Positions 26,244 through 35,238 of a stretch of 64,000 bases of DNA are shown piece by piece (position 1 is the stretch's first letter; each line of letters opens with the position of its first letter). The position numbers and the translations under genes are program-made. A model generated the notes under the pieces. The model did no database searches and was not told where the DNA came from. It saw nothing but the letters and a program-made list of their open reading frames with translations. Origin of the DNA: Streptomyces griseorubiginosus (GTDB taxonomy: Bacteria > Actinomycetota > Actinomycetes > Streptomycetales > Streptomycetaceae); the NCBI RefSeq assembly GCF_001514195.1, contig NZ_KQ948734.1, positions 1,121,076-1,185,075 of the forward strand. The letters are read 5' to 3'.

Positions 26244-26864
26244 TCAGCGGGTCGGCAGCCAGGTGTCGACGACCTCCGCGAGTTCGCCCTGGGTGCGGAA
26301 GACGTGCCCGTTGAGACCGACGGCCTGCGCCGCGCGGACGTTCTCCGCGCGGTCGTCGACGAAGAGGATGTCGGCAGGCGCGGACTGAAGGGCGACCACG
26401 CAGTACTGGAAGGCGGCCGGGTCGGGCTTGGCCGCGCCGATCCGGCCGGAGAAGGCCGTGTGGTCGAGGTCGTTCAGCCAGGGCTGGGCGGCGAGGAAGG
26501 CGTCCGCGTGGTCCGCGGGGATGTTTGACAGCAGCGCGACCCGGGCCCGCTCCCGCAGGCCGAGCACATAGCCGACCATGCTCTCGTCGACGCGGGACCA
26601 GCTGTCGATGTCGGTGAGCCGCAGCTCCTGGATCGTGTCGGCGTCGGCGGGGCGGGACAGCGTGCGCAGGACGTCGGTCCAGTACGCGGACGCGGTGTGC
26701 CGTCCGGCGTCGTAGGGCGGGCGGTGAGCCCAGTAGGCCGAGGTGAAGGCGTCGGCGGAGACGCGGACGCGGGCGGCCATCTTCTCCAGGGCGCCCGGGC
26801 GCTGGTGGCGGGCTATGACCCCGAAGAGGTCGAAGAGCACGATGCTGCGACGGTCGGTGGACAT
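26244..26864 (-). CDS. HAD-superfamily hydrolase
   Basis: 206-residue HAD hydrolase of the IA subfamily. Motif I is VLFDLFGVIA: the nucleophile Asp is present, but the second position normally Asp in phosphatases is Phe, as seen in dehalogenase- and YihX-like members. Motif II is LLSNIPA, motif III lysine is in GAAKPDPAAF, and motif IV is ILFVDDRAEN. A helical cap follows motif I. The substrate is unknown. Convergent with araD; may be co-transcribed with the upstream luciferase-like gene 36 bp away. Confidence 0.85.
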   Translation of the reverse strand: MSTDRRSIVLFDLFGVIARHQRPGALEKMAARVRVSADAFTSAYWAHRPPYDAGRHTASAYWTDVLRTLSRPADADTIQELRLTDIDSWSRVDESMVGYVLGLRERARVALLSNIPADHADAFLAAQPWLNDLDHTAFSGRIGAAKPDPAAFQYCVVALQSAPADILFVDDRAENVRAAQAVGLNGHVFRTQGELAEVVDTWLPTR

Positions 26865-26900
26865 GGGGTTCCCTCGGGGTCGGGGCTCGGGGCGTTCGGG

Positions 26901-27887
26901 TCAGTGGCGGTGGGGGAGGGCGCGGGCGAGCGCGTCCAGGGCTGCCATGCGGTCGGGGCCCGCCGGGGCGAGGACGACGCTGGTCGCGCCGGCCGCGTGA
27001 CGGGCCTCGATCGCCGCACGGGCCTGGTCGGGAGTGCCGGAGATGCTCAGCGCACGCACCCACTCGGCGGGCATCGTCCGCGCGAAGTGCCGGGCGTCGG
27101 GGCTGGCGGCGCGGTGGGCGCGCAGCTCCTCGGCGAACGGCAGGGGGTCGATGTGCGCGGCCCATTGCGGTTCGCCCACCGGTTCCAACGCGGCGCGGAC
27201 CCGGTTCAGGGCGGCCTCCTCGTCGTCGTCCACTGCGGCCGCGTCGTAGACGACGATCTCCGGAGCGTTCGCGGCGGGGCCCAGGTTGCCCAGGGAAGCG
27301 GTGATGTACTCCGGTGCGGCCGGCTCCGCCAGCAGGAGCCCGTCGGCGACCTCGCCCGCGACGGCCTGCGACTTGGGGCCGCGGACGCCCAGGATCACCG
27401 GCGGGACGATGTCGGGGATCTCGGTGAGGACGACGCCCTCGGTGCGGACGTACCGGCCGTTCTCGGGACCGGGCTCACCGGCGACGAGCAGGCGCAGCGC
27501 CCTCGCGTACTCCTTGATCAGGGTCAGGGGACTGGCGGGCCAGGAGCCGACCTGGCGCATCCAGGCGGGCATGCCGTGGCCGATGCCCGCGATGACCCGG
27601 CCGGGGTGGAGCTGGGCGAGGGTGGCCAACTCCATCGCGGCGAACGCCACGTTGCGGGCACCGGCCGGCAGGATGCCGATCCCTACGGTCAGGTTCGTGG
27701 TGGACGCGAGGACGGTGGCGGCCTGGGCGACGCCGCCGCGCCAGCCGAGGTCCTCCACGACCCACACCTGGTCGAAGCCCAGTTCCTCGGCCCGCCGGAC
27801 GTAGGGCAGCACCTCGGCCACGGGGAGGTCGAGCGGCAGCATGACACCGACGCTGCGGTGGGCGGGGTGCGCGGGGGACACGGACAT
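26901..27887 (-). CDS. Luciferase-like (LLM class) flavin/F420-dependent oxidoreductase
   Basis: 328-residue TIM-barrel oxidoreductase of the bacterial luciferase superfamily. Diagnostic stretches are RRAEELGFDQVWVVEDLGW, LTVGIGILPAGARNVAFAAMELATLAQLHPGRVIAGIGHG, and ILGVRGPKSQAVAGEVADGLLLAEP, the F420/FMN-binding pattern. ATG 27887 has GGAG upstream. The substrate cannot be told. A 15-bp hairpin separates it from the MFS gene upstream. Confidence 0.88.
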   Translation of the reverse strand: MSVSPAHPAHRSVGVMLPLDLPVAEVLPYVRRAEELGFDQVWVVEDLGWRGGVAQAATVLASTTNLTVGIGILPAGARNVAFAAMELATLAQLHPGRVIAGIGHGMPAWMRQVGSWPASPLTLIKEYARALRLLVAGEPGPENGRYVRTEGVVLTEIPDIVPPVILGVRGPKSQAVAGEVADGLLLAEPAAPEYITASLGNLGPAANAPEIVVYDAAAVDDDEEAALNRVRAALEPVGEPQWAAHIDPLPFAEELRAHRAASPDARHFARTMPAEWVRALSISGTPDQARAAIEARHAAGATSVVLAPAGPDRMAALDALARALPHRH

Positions 27888-27926
27888 CGGGGGCTCCTTC
27901 GGTCGGCCGACGGCGGTGGGGGAGTG

Positions 27927-27964
27927 CTTGTGCGGCACGGTTGTCAGGGACCGTGCCGCACAAG
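27927..27964. terminator. Long perfect hairpin between MFS and oxidoreductase genes
   Basis: CTTGTGCGGCACGGT (27927-27941) pairs perfectly with ACCGTGCCGCACAAG (27950-27964), loop 8 nt. On the minus strand it directly follows the MFS stop, ending that transcript. Confidence 0.8.
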
Positions 27965-27967
27965 CGG

Positions 27968-29185
27968 TCAGTGGGGGGTGCCCGCCGTCTCGTGCTCGCG
28001 GGACTCGTCGGCCGCCGCCCTCTCGCCCCGGCGGACGACGACCGGGTCGGTGCGCAGGACGCGGGCGCCGACGGCCGTGGTCACGCACAGCAGCGCCAGC
28101 AGGACGAAGGCGTGGTCGAGGGAGACGAGGTGGGTCAGCCAGCCGATGACTGCGGGGCCGGCGAGCATGCCGACGTAGCCGAGTCCGGCGACACGGGAGA
28201 CGTTGGCACCGGCGGCGGCGGGGTCGGTGTGCCCGGCCGCGCTGAACAGCTGCGGGATGCAGCCGGACAGGCCCAGGCCGAACAGCGCCCAGCCGGCGAA
28301 CACGACGCCCGTCCACGGGCCGACGATCACCAGCGTGATGCCGACGGCGGCCGCGCTCGCGCCGTACCGCAGGATCGCCACCGCGCCGAAGCGCAGGACG
28401 AGACGGTCGGCGAGCAGCCGGCCGAGGGTCATGGCGGCGGCGAAGGTGCCGTACGCGAAGGCCGCGGTCGGGGCGGGCGCGCCCATGACGTCCTTCAGGT
28501 GCAGGGCGCTCCAGTCGTTGGCGGCGCCCTCGCACAGCATGACCATCAGCGCCAGCCCGGCCAGCAGCCAGACCCGGCGGGGGGTGCCGCGCCGCTGACC
28601 GGTCGGCGCCCCCCGGCGGGGCCGGCCGGCGGCGGGCAGCAGGGCGCGGGCCGACGCGAGGGCCACGAGGACGCCCGCGGCTCCCACGGCGGCCATGCTC
28701 AGGGCCGGGGCCAGACCGAGGCTCGCCGCGCCCGCGCCGGCGAGGGCGGCGAGGACACCGCCGACGGAGAACGTGGCGTGGAAGCCGGACATCACGGGGC
28801 GGCCGTACGCCTTCTCCACGTGCACGGCGTGGGCGTTCATGCTCACGTCCAGGCAGCCGTTGCAGAACCCGAAGACCAGCAGCGCGGCGGCGAGGGTCCA
28901 CGGGTCCTGGGCCAGGCCCGGCAGGAACAGGGTCACTCCGCACAGCACGCCCCCGGCCGGGACCACGGTGCGGGTGCCGAGGCGGTCGGTCAGGGGACCG
29001 GCCACCTGCATGCCCGCGAAGGCCCCGACCCCGAGCACCACCAGCAGGCCGCCGAGCGCGGCGTGACTGATGCCGACGCGCTCCTCGATCGCGGGGATGT
29101 GCACCACCCAGGTGCCCGTCAAGGTGCCGCACAGGACGAAGTAGACGTAGGTCGCCACACGGGCGGCTCGCAGGGGACGTTCCAT
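27968..29185 (-). CDS. MFS transporter
   Basis: 405-residue major facilitator with about 12 hydrophobic segments. Motif-A-like loops GPLTDRLGTRTVVPAG and LLADRLVLRFGAVAI follow helices 2 and 8, as expected. The overall pattern resembles the sugar-efflux/YbjJ-like group of small exporters. ATG 29185 (GGTGGA upstream) is preferred; an in-frame ATG at 29206 would add seven residues. Divergent from the DeoR regulator at 29276, which may control it. Confidence 0.88.
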   Translation of the reverse strand: MERPLRAARVATYVYFVLCGTLTGTWVVHIPAIEERVGISHAALGGLLVVLGVGAFAGMQVAGPLTDRLGTRTVVPAGGVLCGVTLFLPGLAQDPWTLAAALLVFGFCNGCLDVSMNAHAVHVEKAYGRPVMSGFHATFSVGGVLAALAGAGAASLGLAPALSMAAVGAAGVLVALASARALLPAAGRPRRGAPTGQRRGTPRRVWLLAGLALMVMLCEGAANDWSALHLKDVMGAPAPTAAFAYGTFAAAMTLGRLLADRLVLRFGAVAILRYGASAAAVGITLVIVGPWTGVVFAGWALFGLGLSGCIPQLFSAAGHTDPAAAGANVSRVAGLGYVGMLAGPAVIGWLTHLVSLDHAFVLLALLCVTTAVGARVLRTDPVVVRRGERAAADESREHETAGTPH

Positions 29186-29200
29186 GCCGTCCACCGTAAC

Positions 29201-29249
29201 GAACATTTTCTATGTTTGAAAGTCGGTCAAGTGAACACATTGTCTGTTC
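29201..29249. promoter_or_regulatory. Divergent promoter region with GAACA half-sites
   Basis: AT-rich stretch between the MFS and DeoR genes. GAACAT-N5-ATGTTT (29201-29217) and GAACA-N7-TGTTC (29233-29249) are imperfect and perfect dyads. They look like operators of the adjacent DeoR regulator and share the GAACA core with the araB operator. Confidence 0.5.
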
Positions 29250-29275
29250 GTTTCCTCGTGGTGTTCAATCGCCGT

Positions 29276-30037
29276 ATGAGCTACGCAGACCGGCACGGGC
29301 TGATCGCGAAGGTCGTCCGGGACTCCGGGGGCGCCACCGTCCAGGAGCTGGCGGAACTGACCGGCGCCTCCGAGATGACCATCCGGCGGGACCTCGACAC
29401 CCTCGCCGCCCAGGGCGTCCTCGAACGTGTCCGCGGCGGGGCTCGCACCCTGCTGCTGCGCGGCGAGGAGCCGCCCTTCGCGCTGCGCGCCCACGAGGCG
29501 GTCGAGGCCAAGCGCCGGATCGCCGCCGAGATCTCCGCCCTGGTCGCCGACGGCGAGAGCGTCCTGCTGGACAGCGGCACCACCTGCCTCGAGGTCGCCC
29601 GTCTCCTGCGCGAGCGGCCGGTCACCGTGATGCCCCTGTCCCTCCAGGCCGTCCACCTGTTCGCCGAGGCGCCCGGCCCGGCCACCCTGGTCGTGCCCGG
29701 CGGACAGCCCCGCGCCGCCGAAGGAGCCCTCACGGGGCCCCTCACCCTCGCCTCCCTGGCCGCCCTGCGCTTCGACACCGCGGTCATCGGCTGCTGCGGG
29801 CTGACCGCGGCCGACGGGCTGACCGCCTACGACCTCGACGACGCCGCGGTGAAGAAGGCGGGCATGGCCTCCGCCCGCCGGGTCGTCGCCGCCGCCGACG
29901 GCAGCAAACTCGGCCACACCGCCTACGCCTGGGTCGGCCCCGCCACCCTCGTGCAGACCCTCGTCACGGACACCACCGCGCCCACCGACGAGGTCACCGC
30001 GCTCGAAGCCGCCGGAACCGCCGTCCGAACCGTGTGA
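29276..30037 (+). CDS. DeoR-family transcriptional regulator
   Basis: 253 residues. N-terminal DeoR helix-turn-helix: RHGLIAKVVRDSGGATVQELAELTGASEMTIRRDLDTLAAQGVLERVRGGA, followed by the DeoRC sugar-phosphate sensor domain with VLLDSGTTCLEVARLL and AVIGCCGLTAADGLTAYDLDDAAVKKAGM, ending with the usual ADGSKLG. These regulators bind phosphorylated sugars. Adjacent targets are the divergent MFS gene and possibly other sugar genes in the window. Confidence 0.92.
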   Translation: MSYADRHGLIAKVVRDSGGATVQELAELTGASEMTIRRDLDTLAAQGVLERVRGGARTLLLRGEEPPFALRAHEAVEAKRRIAAEISALVADGESVLLDSGTTCLEVARLLRERPVTVMPLSLQAVHLFAEAPGPATLVVPGGQPRAAEGALTGPLTLASLAALRFDTAVIGCCGLTAADGLTAYDLDDAAVKKAGMASARRVVAAADGSKLGHTAYAWVGPATLVQTLVTDTTAPTDEVTALEAAGTAVRTV

Positions 30038-30043
30038 CGGCCC

Positions 30044-30151
30044 GCGCCCGGCAGCTCGGCCCGCAGGCGCCTAGCAGACCCGGCCCGCACGCGCCCGGTC
30101 TCAGCCTGCACGCGCCCGGCAGCCTTACCCCCCCCGCGCCCGGTCTCAGCC
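30044..30151 (+). repeat. Short GC-rich direct repeats after the DeoR gene
   Basis: Alternating units built on GCGCCCGG: GCGCCCGGCAGC at 30044 and 30112, and GCGCCCGGTCTCAGCC (perfect 16-mer) at 30091 and 30136. They fill the gap between the convergent DeoR and GMC genes and run into the GMC stop. Confidence 0.6.
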
Positions 30152-31726
30152 CGCCGACGACCGGACGAACGCGGCGGCCCGCTCGCCGATCATGATGGCC
30201 GGGGCGTTGGTGTTCCCGGTGACCAGGGTCGGCATGATCGACGTGTCCGCCACCCGGACGTTCTCCAGCCCGCGCACCAGCAGTTCGTGGTCCACGACCT
30301 TGCCCATCATGCAGGTGCCCGACGGGTGGTAGAAGGAGAACGACTGCGTGCGGATGAAGTCGTCGATGTCCTGGTCGCGGTCCGACACGGGGGCGAGACC
30401 GGCGTCGGCGGCCCCGCGCAGATCCGACTGCAACAGGGACGTCAGCCGCTGCTCACGGGCGATGCGCATGCACAGCCGGACACCCTCGCGCAGCCTCCGG
30501 CGGTCGTCGGGGTCGTCCAGGTAGTTGTGGAAGATGCGCGGCTTGGCATAGGGGTGGGGGTGCCGCAGCCGCACCGAGCCGCGGCTCGCGGGCCGTGCCA
30601 CGTACGGCCCGAACGACATGCCCGGCTCCAGCGGCGCGGCCAGGCCCTCGTCGCGGACGATGCCCAGCGCCGCGTGCACCTGGATGTCCGGCGCGGGCAC
30701 GTCGTCCCCGGAGCTGAAGAAGCCGCCGGTCTCGTTCCACGCCATCGGGCCGGTGCCCCGCTCCCGCAGCAGCCGCTCCTCCGCGGAGGTGTCCGGGCCC
30801 AGGAGCGGCTCGGTGTCGCTGAAGAAGCTGATGAAGCACCCGGTGTGGTCCTGCATGTTCCGGCCGACGTCCGGCAAATCGTGCAGCGGCGTGATCCCGC
30901 CCGCGGCCAGTTCGTCGGCCGGACCGACACCGGACTGGAGGAGCAGGTGGGGCGAGTTGTACGCGCCGAGGGACAGCACGATCTCCCGGTCGGCGTGGAT
31001 CGTCCGGACGGTGCCGAGGTGGTCGACCTCCAGACCGGCGGCCCGCGTGCCCTCGAAGCTCAGCCGCAGCGCGGTCGTCGAGGGAAGCACGGTGAGGTTC
31101 GGGCGCCCCGCGGCCGGCTCCAGGAACGCGATCGCGCTGCTGCACCGCAGCCCGTTCCGCTGCGTGACCTGGTGGTAGCCGACGCCCTCCTGCTCGGCCC
31201 CGTTGAAGTCCGCGTTGTACTTGTGGCCCGCGTCCTGGGCCGCCTCCACCCACGCCGTCAGCAGCGGGTGCACCGAGTTCGGGTTGCTGACGGTCAGGGG
31301 GCCGCCGACACCGTGGAAGTCGTCGGCCCCGCGCTCGTTGTCCTCGGACTTCTTGAAGAACGGCAGGACGTCGTCGTACCCCCAGCCCGGGTTGCCGAGC
31401 CGCTCCCAGGTGTCGTAGTCGTAGCGGTGGCCGCGGACGTACAGCATCGTGTTCATCGAGCTGGTGCCACCGATCGCCCGGCCCCGGGGCAGATAGGCGC
31501 GGCGCCCGCCGAGCCGCGGCTCGGGCTCCGTCTCGAAGTCCCAGTCGAACGCCGTCTTGAGCTGCTGCGAGAACAGGGCGGGGATCTCGAACAGACGGCC
31601 CTTGGCGGGCGGTCCCGCCTCGATCAGCGCGACCGTGACCTCCGGATCCTCGGACAGCCGGGCGGCGACCGCACAGCCCGCCGATCCGGCCCCGACCACG
31701 ATGTAGTCGTACGATTCCCCGGCCAT
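30146..31726 (-). CDS. GMC oxidoreductase (choline/alcohol dehydrogenase type)
   Basis: 526-residue FAD enzyme. Rossmann dinucleotide motif YIVVGAGSAGCAVAARLSED at the N-terminus, the GMC signature around LPRGRAIGGTSSMNTMLYVRG (residues about 80-100), a second signature VLSLGAYNSPHLLLQSGVGP, and the C-terminal active-site segment SFSFYHPSGTCMMG with catalytic His, then NTNAPAIMIGERAA. It oxidises a primary or secondary alcohol; the substrate is not evident. ATG 31726 has GGAGG upstream. Divergent from a second, more distant GMC-like gene. Confidence 0.93.
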   Translation of the reverse strand: MAGESYDYIVVGAGSAGCAVAARLSEDPEVTVALIEAGPPAKGRLFEIPALFSQQLKTAFDWDFETEPEPRLGGRRAYLPRGRAIGGTSSMNTMLYVRGHRYDYDTWERLGNPGWGYDDVLPFFKKSEDNERGADDFHGVGGPLTVSNPNSVHPLLTAWVEAAQDAGHKYNADFNGAEQEGVGYHQVTQRNGLRCSSAIAFLEPAAGRPNLTVLPSTTALRLSFEGTRAAGLEVDHLGTVRTIHADREIVLSLGAYNSPHLLLQSGVGPADELAAGGITPLHDLPDVGRNMQDHTGCFISFFSDTEPLLGPDTSAEERLLRERGTGPMAWNETGGFFSSGDDVPAPDIQVHAALGIVRDEGLAAPLEPGMSFGPYVARPASRGSVRLRHPHPYAKPRIFHNYLDDPDDRRRLREGVRLCMRIAREQRLTSLLQSDLRGAADAGLAPVSDRDQDIDDFIRTQSFSFYHPSGTCMMGKVVDHELLVRGLENVRVADTSIMPTLVTGNTNAPAIMIGERAAAFVRSSAG

Positions 31727-31783
31727 GTCGCCTCCAAGAAGCTGGTTTCCGGAGAGGCTAGGGAGGCGGGACATCCTCGGCCC

Positions 31784-31832
31784 ATGCACGAAGTGAGCAA
31801 TTCCGGCGGCAGTCGTTACCCGTTCCGTGCAT
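31784..31832. promoter_or_regulatory. Divergent GMC promoter region with inverted repeat
   Basis: ATGCACG (31784-31790) and CGTGCAT (31826-31832) form a spaced dyad in the 172-bp gap between the two GMC genes. TAGGCT at 31855-31860 is a candidate -10 for the plus-strand gene. Confidence 0.4.
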
Positions 31833-31898
31833 GTGCTGCATCAGTGCCGCTGCTTAGGCTCTCTTCGAAATACCGTGGCAAAGAGGAGACCCCGACTC

Positions 31899-33485
31899 AT
31901 GTCCGACCCGGTCCGCAAGGATTACACGCCCCCGGAGCTTCGGCCCGAGGCCCTCGTCTCCGTCGGCACGGCCGAGGAGATCAGCACCGACGTCCTGGTC
32001 ATCGGCTCCGGCATGGGCGGTTCCGCGCTGGCCTGGGCGCTGAAGGACTCCGGTCTCGACGTGCTCGTGGCCGAGCGGGGCCATTTCCTTCCCCGTGAAC
32101 CCGAGAACTCGCAGCCGGCCGAGATGTACATCAAGGGCCGGTACAAGAACGCCGGGTACTGGTACGACGGCAGCAACGGCAAGCCGTTCGCACCGGGCGT
32201 CTACTACTGGGTGGGCGGCAACACCCGTTTCTACGGCGCGATGCTGCCCCGGTTCCGGCGCAGCGACTTCACCGAGGTGGAACACCACGAGGGTGTCTCG
32301 CAGGCCTGGCCCTTCTCGTACGACGACCTGGAGCCCTTCTACACCGCCATGGAGGAGCTGCTCCAGGTGCACGGGCAGACCGGGGAGGACCCGACCGAGC
32401 CGCCCCGCTCCAAGCCGTACCCGTATCCGGCGCTCCAGCACGAACCGGAGATCGAGCGGTTCTCCCGGTCGCTGCGCCGCCAGGGCCTGCACCCGTTCCA
32501 CACCCCGAACGCCCTGAACATCAGCACTCAGGCCGACCGCGCCGCCGTGACGACCGCCGACGGCTGTCCGGACGAGACCGGCATGAAGTCCGACGCCGAG
32601 AACCGGCTCCTGCTGCCCGCGCTGAGCGACGGCGTGCGGATCCTCACGGGTGCGGAGATCACCCGTCTGATCACCTCGCCCGACGGCCGCAAGGTCGTCG
32701 CCGCCGAGGCACGGCACGCGGGCCGGATCATCCGCATCCACGCCAAGTCCTTCGCCCTCGCCGGAGGTGCCGTCAACTCGGCCGCCCTGCTGCTGCGTTC
32801 GGGCGGCGACGCGCACCCGAAGGGGCTCGCCAACTCGTCGGGGCTGCTGGGCCGCAACTACATGGTCCACAACAGCACGTTCTTCGTCGGGGTGAACCCG
32901 CTGCGGACCAACCCCACCCAGTGGCAGAAGACGCTCGGCCTGAACGACTTCTACGAGGCCGGACCGGGCACCCGCTACCCGCTCGGGAACCTCCAGATGC
33001 TGGGCAAGCTCCAGGCGCCCATGCTGAAGCCGGCCCGTCCGTGGGCGCCGACCTGGGCCCTGAAGCTCATGGCGGCCCGCAGCCTCGACATCTACCTGAC
33101 GACCGAGGACCTCCCGTCCCGGGACAACCGGGTCCGGGTGGACGGCGACCGCATCCTCATCGACTGGACGCCGACCAACCTCGCGCCCCACCACGAACTC
33201 GTGCGCCGGGTGACCCGTGCCGTCCGCAAGGCCGGCTACCCGCTGATCTTCACCCAGCGCATGGGCATCGAGACCAACTCCCACATGTGCGGAACGGCCG
33301 TCGCCGGCCACGACCCGGCGCGCAGCGTGCTCGACCCGCTGTGCCGCAGCCATGACGTCGAGAACCTCTGGGTGACCGACTCGTCGTTCTTCCCGTCCTC
33401 CGCGGCCCTCAACCCGGCCCTGACGATCGGCGCGAACGCCCTGCGGATCGCCCCGGCGCTGGCGAGGGCGACGAAAACGTCGTAG
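31899..33485 (+). CDS. GMC-like FAD oxidoreductase (sugar/polyol dehydrogenase type)
   Basis: 528 residues, a different GMC branch from its divergent neighbour. FAD site VLVIGSGMGGSALAWALKDSG near residue 30, FAD-contact region YYWVGGNTRFYGAMLPRFR near 105-125, and the C-terminal catalytic region TNSHMCGTAVAG and SSAALNPALTIGANA with the His and Asn expected of the gluconate-dehydrogenase-like and sugar 2-/3-dehydrogenase group. ATG 31899 has GAGGAG upstream. It is convergent with the PucR regulator 19 bp away, linking it to the downstream catabolic operon. Confidence 0.88.
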   Translation: MSDPVRKDYTPPELRPEALVSVGTAEEISTDVLVIGSGMGGSALAWALKDSGLDVLVAERGHFLPREPENSQPAEMYIKGRYKNAGYWYDGSNGKPFAPGVYYWVGGNTRFYGAMLPRFRRSDFTEVEHHEGVSQAWPFSYDDLEPFYTAMEELLQVHGQTGEDPTEPPRSKPYPYPALQHEPEIERFSRSLRRQGLHPFHTPNALNISTQADRAAVTTADGCPDETGMKSDAENRLLLPALSDGVRILTGAEITRLITSPDGRKVVAAEARHAGRIIRIHAKSFALAGGAVNSAALLLRSGGDAHPKGLANSSGLLGRNYMVHNSTFFVGVNPLRTNPTQWQKTLGLNDFYEAGPGTRYPLGNLQMLGKLQAPMLKPARPWAPTWALKLMAARSLDIYLTTEDLPSRDNRVRVDGDRILIDWTPTNLAPHHELVRRVTRAVRKAGYPLIFTQRMGIETNSHMCGTAVAGHDPARSVLDPLCRSHDVENLWVTDSSFFPSSAALNPALTIGANALRIAPALARATKTS

Positions 33486-33504
33486 CGGTCACGTCCGCCG
33501 CACG

Positions 33505-35112
33505 TCACGTCCGTCGCAGCGTCGGCTTGCGCAGCAGGTCGTGGCCGCGGACGGCGAGTTGGAGTCGTTGCTGGTTGTTGACCTGGGTCAGGTCGAGGCC
33601 CAGGATCTCGGAGAGCTTGTCGAGGCGGTGGTAGAGGGTGCGCCGCTGGATGAAGAGCTCCTCCGCCGCCCGCGCCTTGTTGCCGCCGCAGTCCAGGAAC
33701 GTGCGCAGGGTCGGCAGCAGGGGGTTCTTCGCCAGTGCGTCGTGTTCGAGGAGCGGACCGAGTTCGTCCTCGACGTACCGCCGGAGTTCGGGTCCCTCCG
33801 AGAGGGCGACGAGGAGGCGCAGGGCGCCCAGGTCGTCGAAGTGCCGTACCTCCGCGGTCGAGGCCGCCGCGGCGACGGACGCCGCGCTGCGGCTCTGGCG
33901 CAGGGCCAGCGGAAGGGCCGTCGGCTCCACGATCCGGCTGACGCCGGCCCGGGCCCCGTGCTCGGTCAGCAGCGTTCGCACCCGGCCCGCGTCCGTGCCG
34001 GTGGGCAGACCCACGACCGCCACGTCGAAGTCCCCGGTGTCGCCCACGACCGCGGGCCAGCCGGCGTCCTCCATGAGGCGGGCGAGGAGGTGGTCCTTGG
34101 TGGGCTCCTCGTCCCCCGCCCACGCCGTGACGACGACCAGCTCCCGGCCCCGCAGGTCCTGGCCGAGCGCGAGGGCGAGGATCACGAACCGCTCTCCGGT
34201 GATGTCGCCGAGCAGCAGCCGGTTGAGCAGGGCCGTCTGGCGCTGGGAGGCGCGGGCGCCGCTCTCCCGCTCGCTCAGCAGCGAGATCGCGATGGCCGCG
34301 GCGGCCCGCTCCAGCGTGCGCAGTTCGGGCGGGCTCGGCCGTCGGCCGCCGTGCAGCAGGTGCAGCCAGCCCCATGACTCGCCCCGGAGCACCACGGGCT
34401 GCCGGGCGCAGGGCGCGACCTCGCGGAACGAGGCCGCAGGCGCGGTGGGCACCCCGGAGTCCTGCGTCGCGAGCGAGGTGTGGCGTTCGTGGATCGCCCG
34501 GGAGTGCGCGCTCCACTCGTCCACGACCTGGTCGGCCTCCGGCGTCGCGCCGCCGTACGCCAGCATCTGGTGGGCGACGTCCTCCAGCACCACGGGGTGC
34601 CCGGAGCGCCGGGCCAGCTCCCTGACCACGCCGACGTAGTCCTCGTCGGCGAGGAGCAGGTCCATGAACGCCTGGCTGGTGGCCTCCTCGGCGATCATCT
34701 GCTTGACCCGCATGCCGACCAGCACCTCGTGGACCTGGGCCGAGGTCTCGACGAAGGGGATCTCGTCGGCGAGTCCCACCAGGGGCAGGCCGGCCGCCTC
34801 CGCCTCCTCGATCACCGCCTCCGGCATGGCGTCGAACATGCGCCCGGCCAGCTCCACGACGAGCACGGCCGCGCGGGCGTCCGCGAGGCGCCGGATGAAG
34901 GCCCGCTGCTCCAGCGAGGTCGTCCCCATGCCGAGGCCCGCCGTCAGCAGCATCTCCTGACCCGTCAGAAAGCGGTGGATGTCCGGGATCTCGCCGGTGT
35001 GCACCCAGCGCACCGGACGGTCGAGATTCCGCTCCCCGGCGTACACGCGCACGGTCGTGCGTGAGAACACCTCGAGTTCCAGTGCGGCGCGGACAGTCAG
35101 GACTTCAGCCAT
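33505..35112 (-). CDS. PucR-family transcriptional regulator
   Basis: 535 residues with the family layout: N-terminal PucR sensor domain (LTVRAALELEVFSRTTVRVYAGERNLDRPVRWVHTGEIPD to about residue 125), a central GGDEF-like/CdaR region, and the C-terminal helix-turn-helix TLRTFLDCGGNKARAAEELFIQRRTLYHRLDKLSEILG. PucR proteins usually activate or repress an adjacent catabolic operon in response to its substrate. It is divergent from the histidinol-dehydrogenase-like operon, with an inverted repeat between the starts. ATG 35112. Confidence 0.93.
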   Translation of the reverse strand: MAEVLTVRAALELEVFSRTTVRVYAGERNLDRPVRWVHTGEIPDIHRFLTGQEMLLTAGLGMGTTSLEQRAFIRRLADARAAVLVVELAGRMFDAMPEAVIEEAEAAGLPLVGLADEIPFVETSAQVHEVLVGMRVKQMIAEEATSQAFMDLLLADEDYVGVVRELARRSGHPVVLEDVAHQMLAYGGATPEADQVVDEWSAHSRAIHERHTSLATQDSGVPTAPAASFREVAPCARQPVVLRGESWGWLHLLHGGRRPSPPELRTLERAAAAIAISLLSERESGARASQRQTALLNRLLLGDITGERFVILALALGQDLRGRELVVVTAWAGDEEPTKDHLLARLMEDAGWPAVVGDTGDFDVAVVGLPTGTDAGRVRTLLTEHGARAGVSRIVEPTALPLALRQSRSAASVAAAASTAEVRHFDDLGALRLLVALSEGPELRRYVEDELGPLLEHDALAKNPLLPTLRTFLDCGGNKARAAEELFIQRRTLYHRLDKLSEILGLDLTQVNNQQRLQLAVRGHDLLRKPTLRRT

Positions 35113-35126
35113 GAGCCAATACCTCG

Positions 35127-35161
35127 GTGTGTGCAGGACGCGCGCTCAATATTGCACACAC
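35127..35161. promoter_or_regulatory. Candidate PucR operator
   Basis: GTGTGTGCA (35127-35135) and TGCACACAC (35153-35161) are a perfect 9-bp inverted repeat with 17-bp spacing, centred in the divergent gap between the PucR gene and the catabolic operon. Confidence 0.6.
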
Positions 35162-35238
35162 TGTGCCTGTCGTCCCACCCCCCGTTTACCCAGACTTCAG
35201 GGCAAGCCCGCAGGCACGACCCGTGCAAGGAGTGCAGA

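Noticed and set aside
35131..35238. Longer N-terminus of the histidinol-dehydrogenase-like protein starting at 35131
   Set aside because: The added residues lie over the candidate PucR operator and have no ribosome binding site, whereas GTG 35239 has AAGGAG at good distance.
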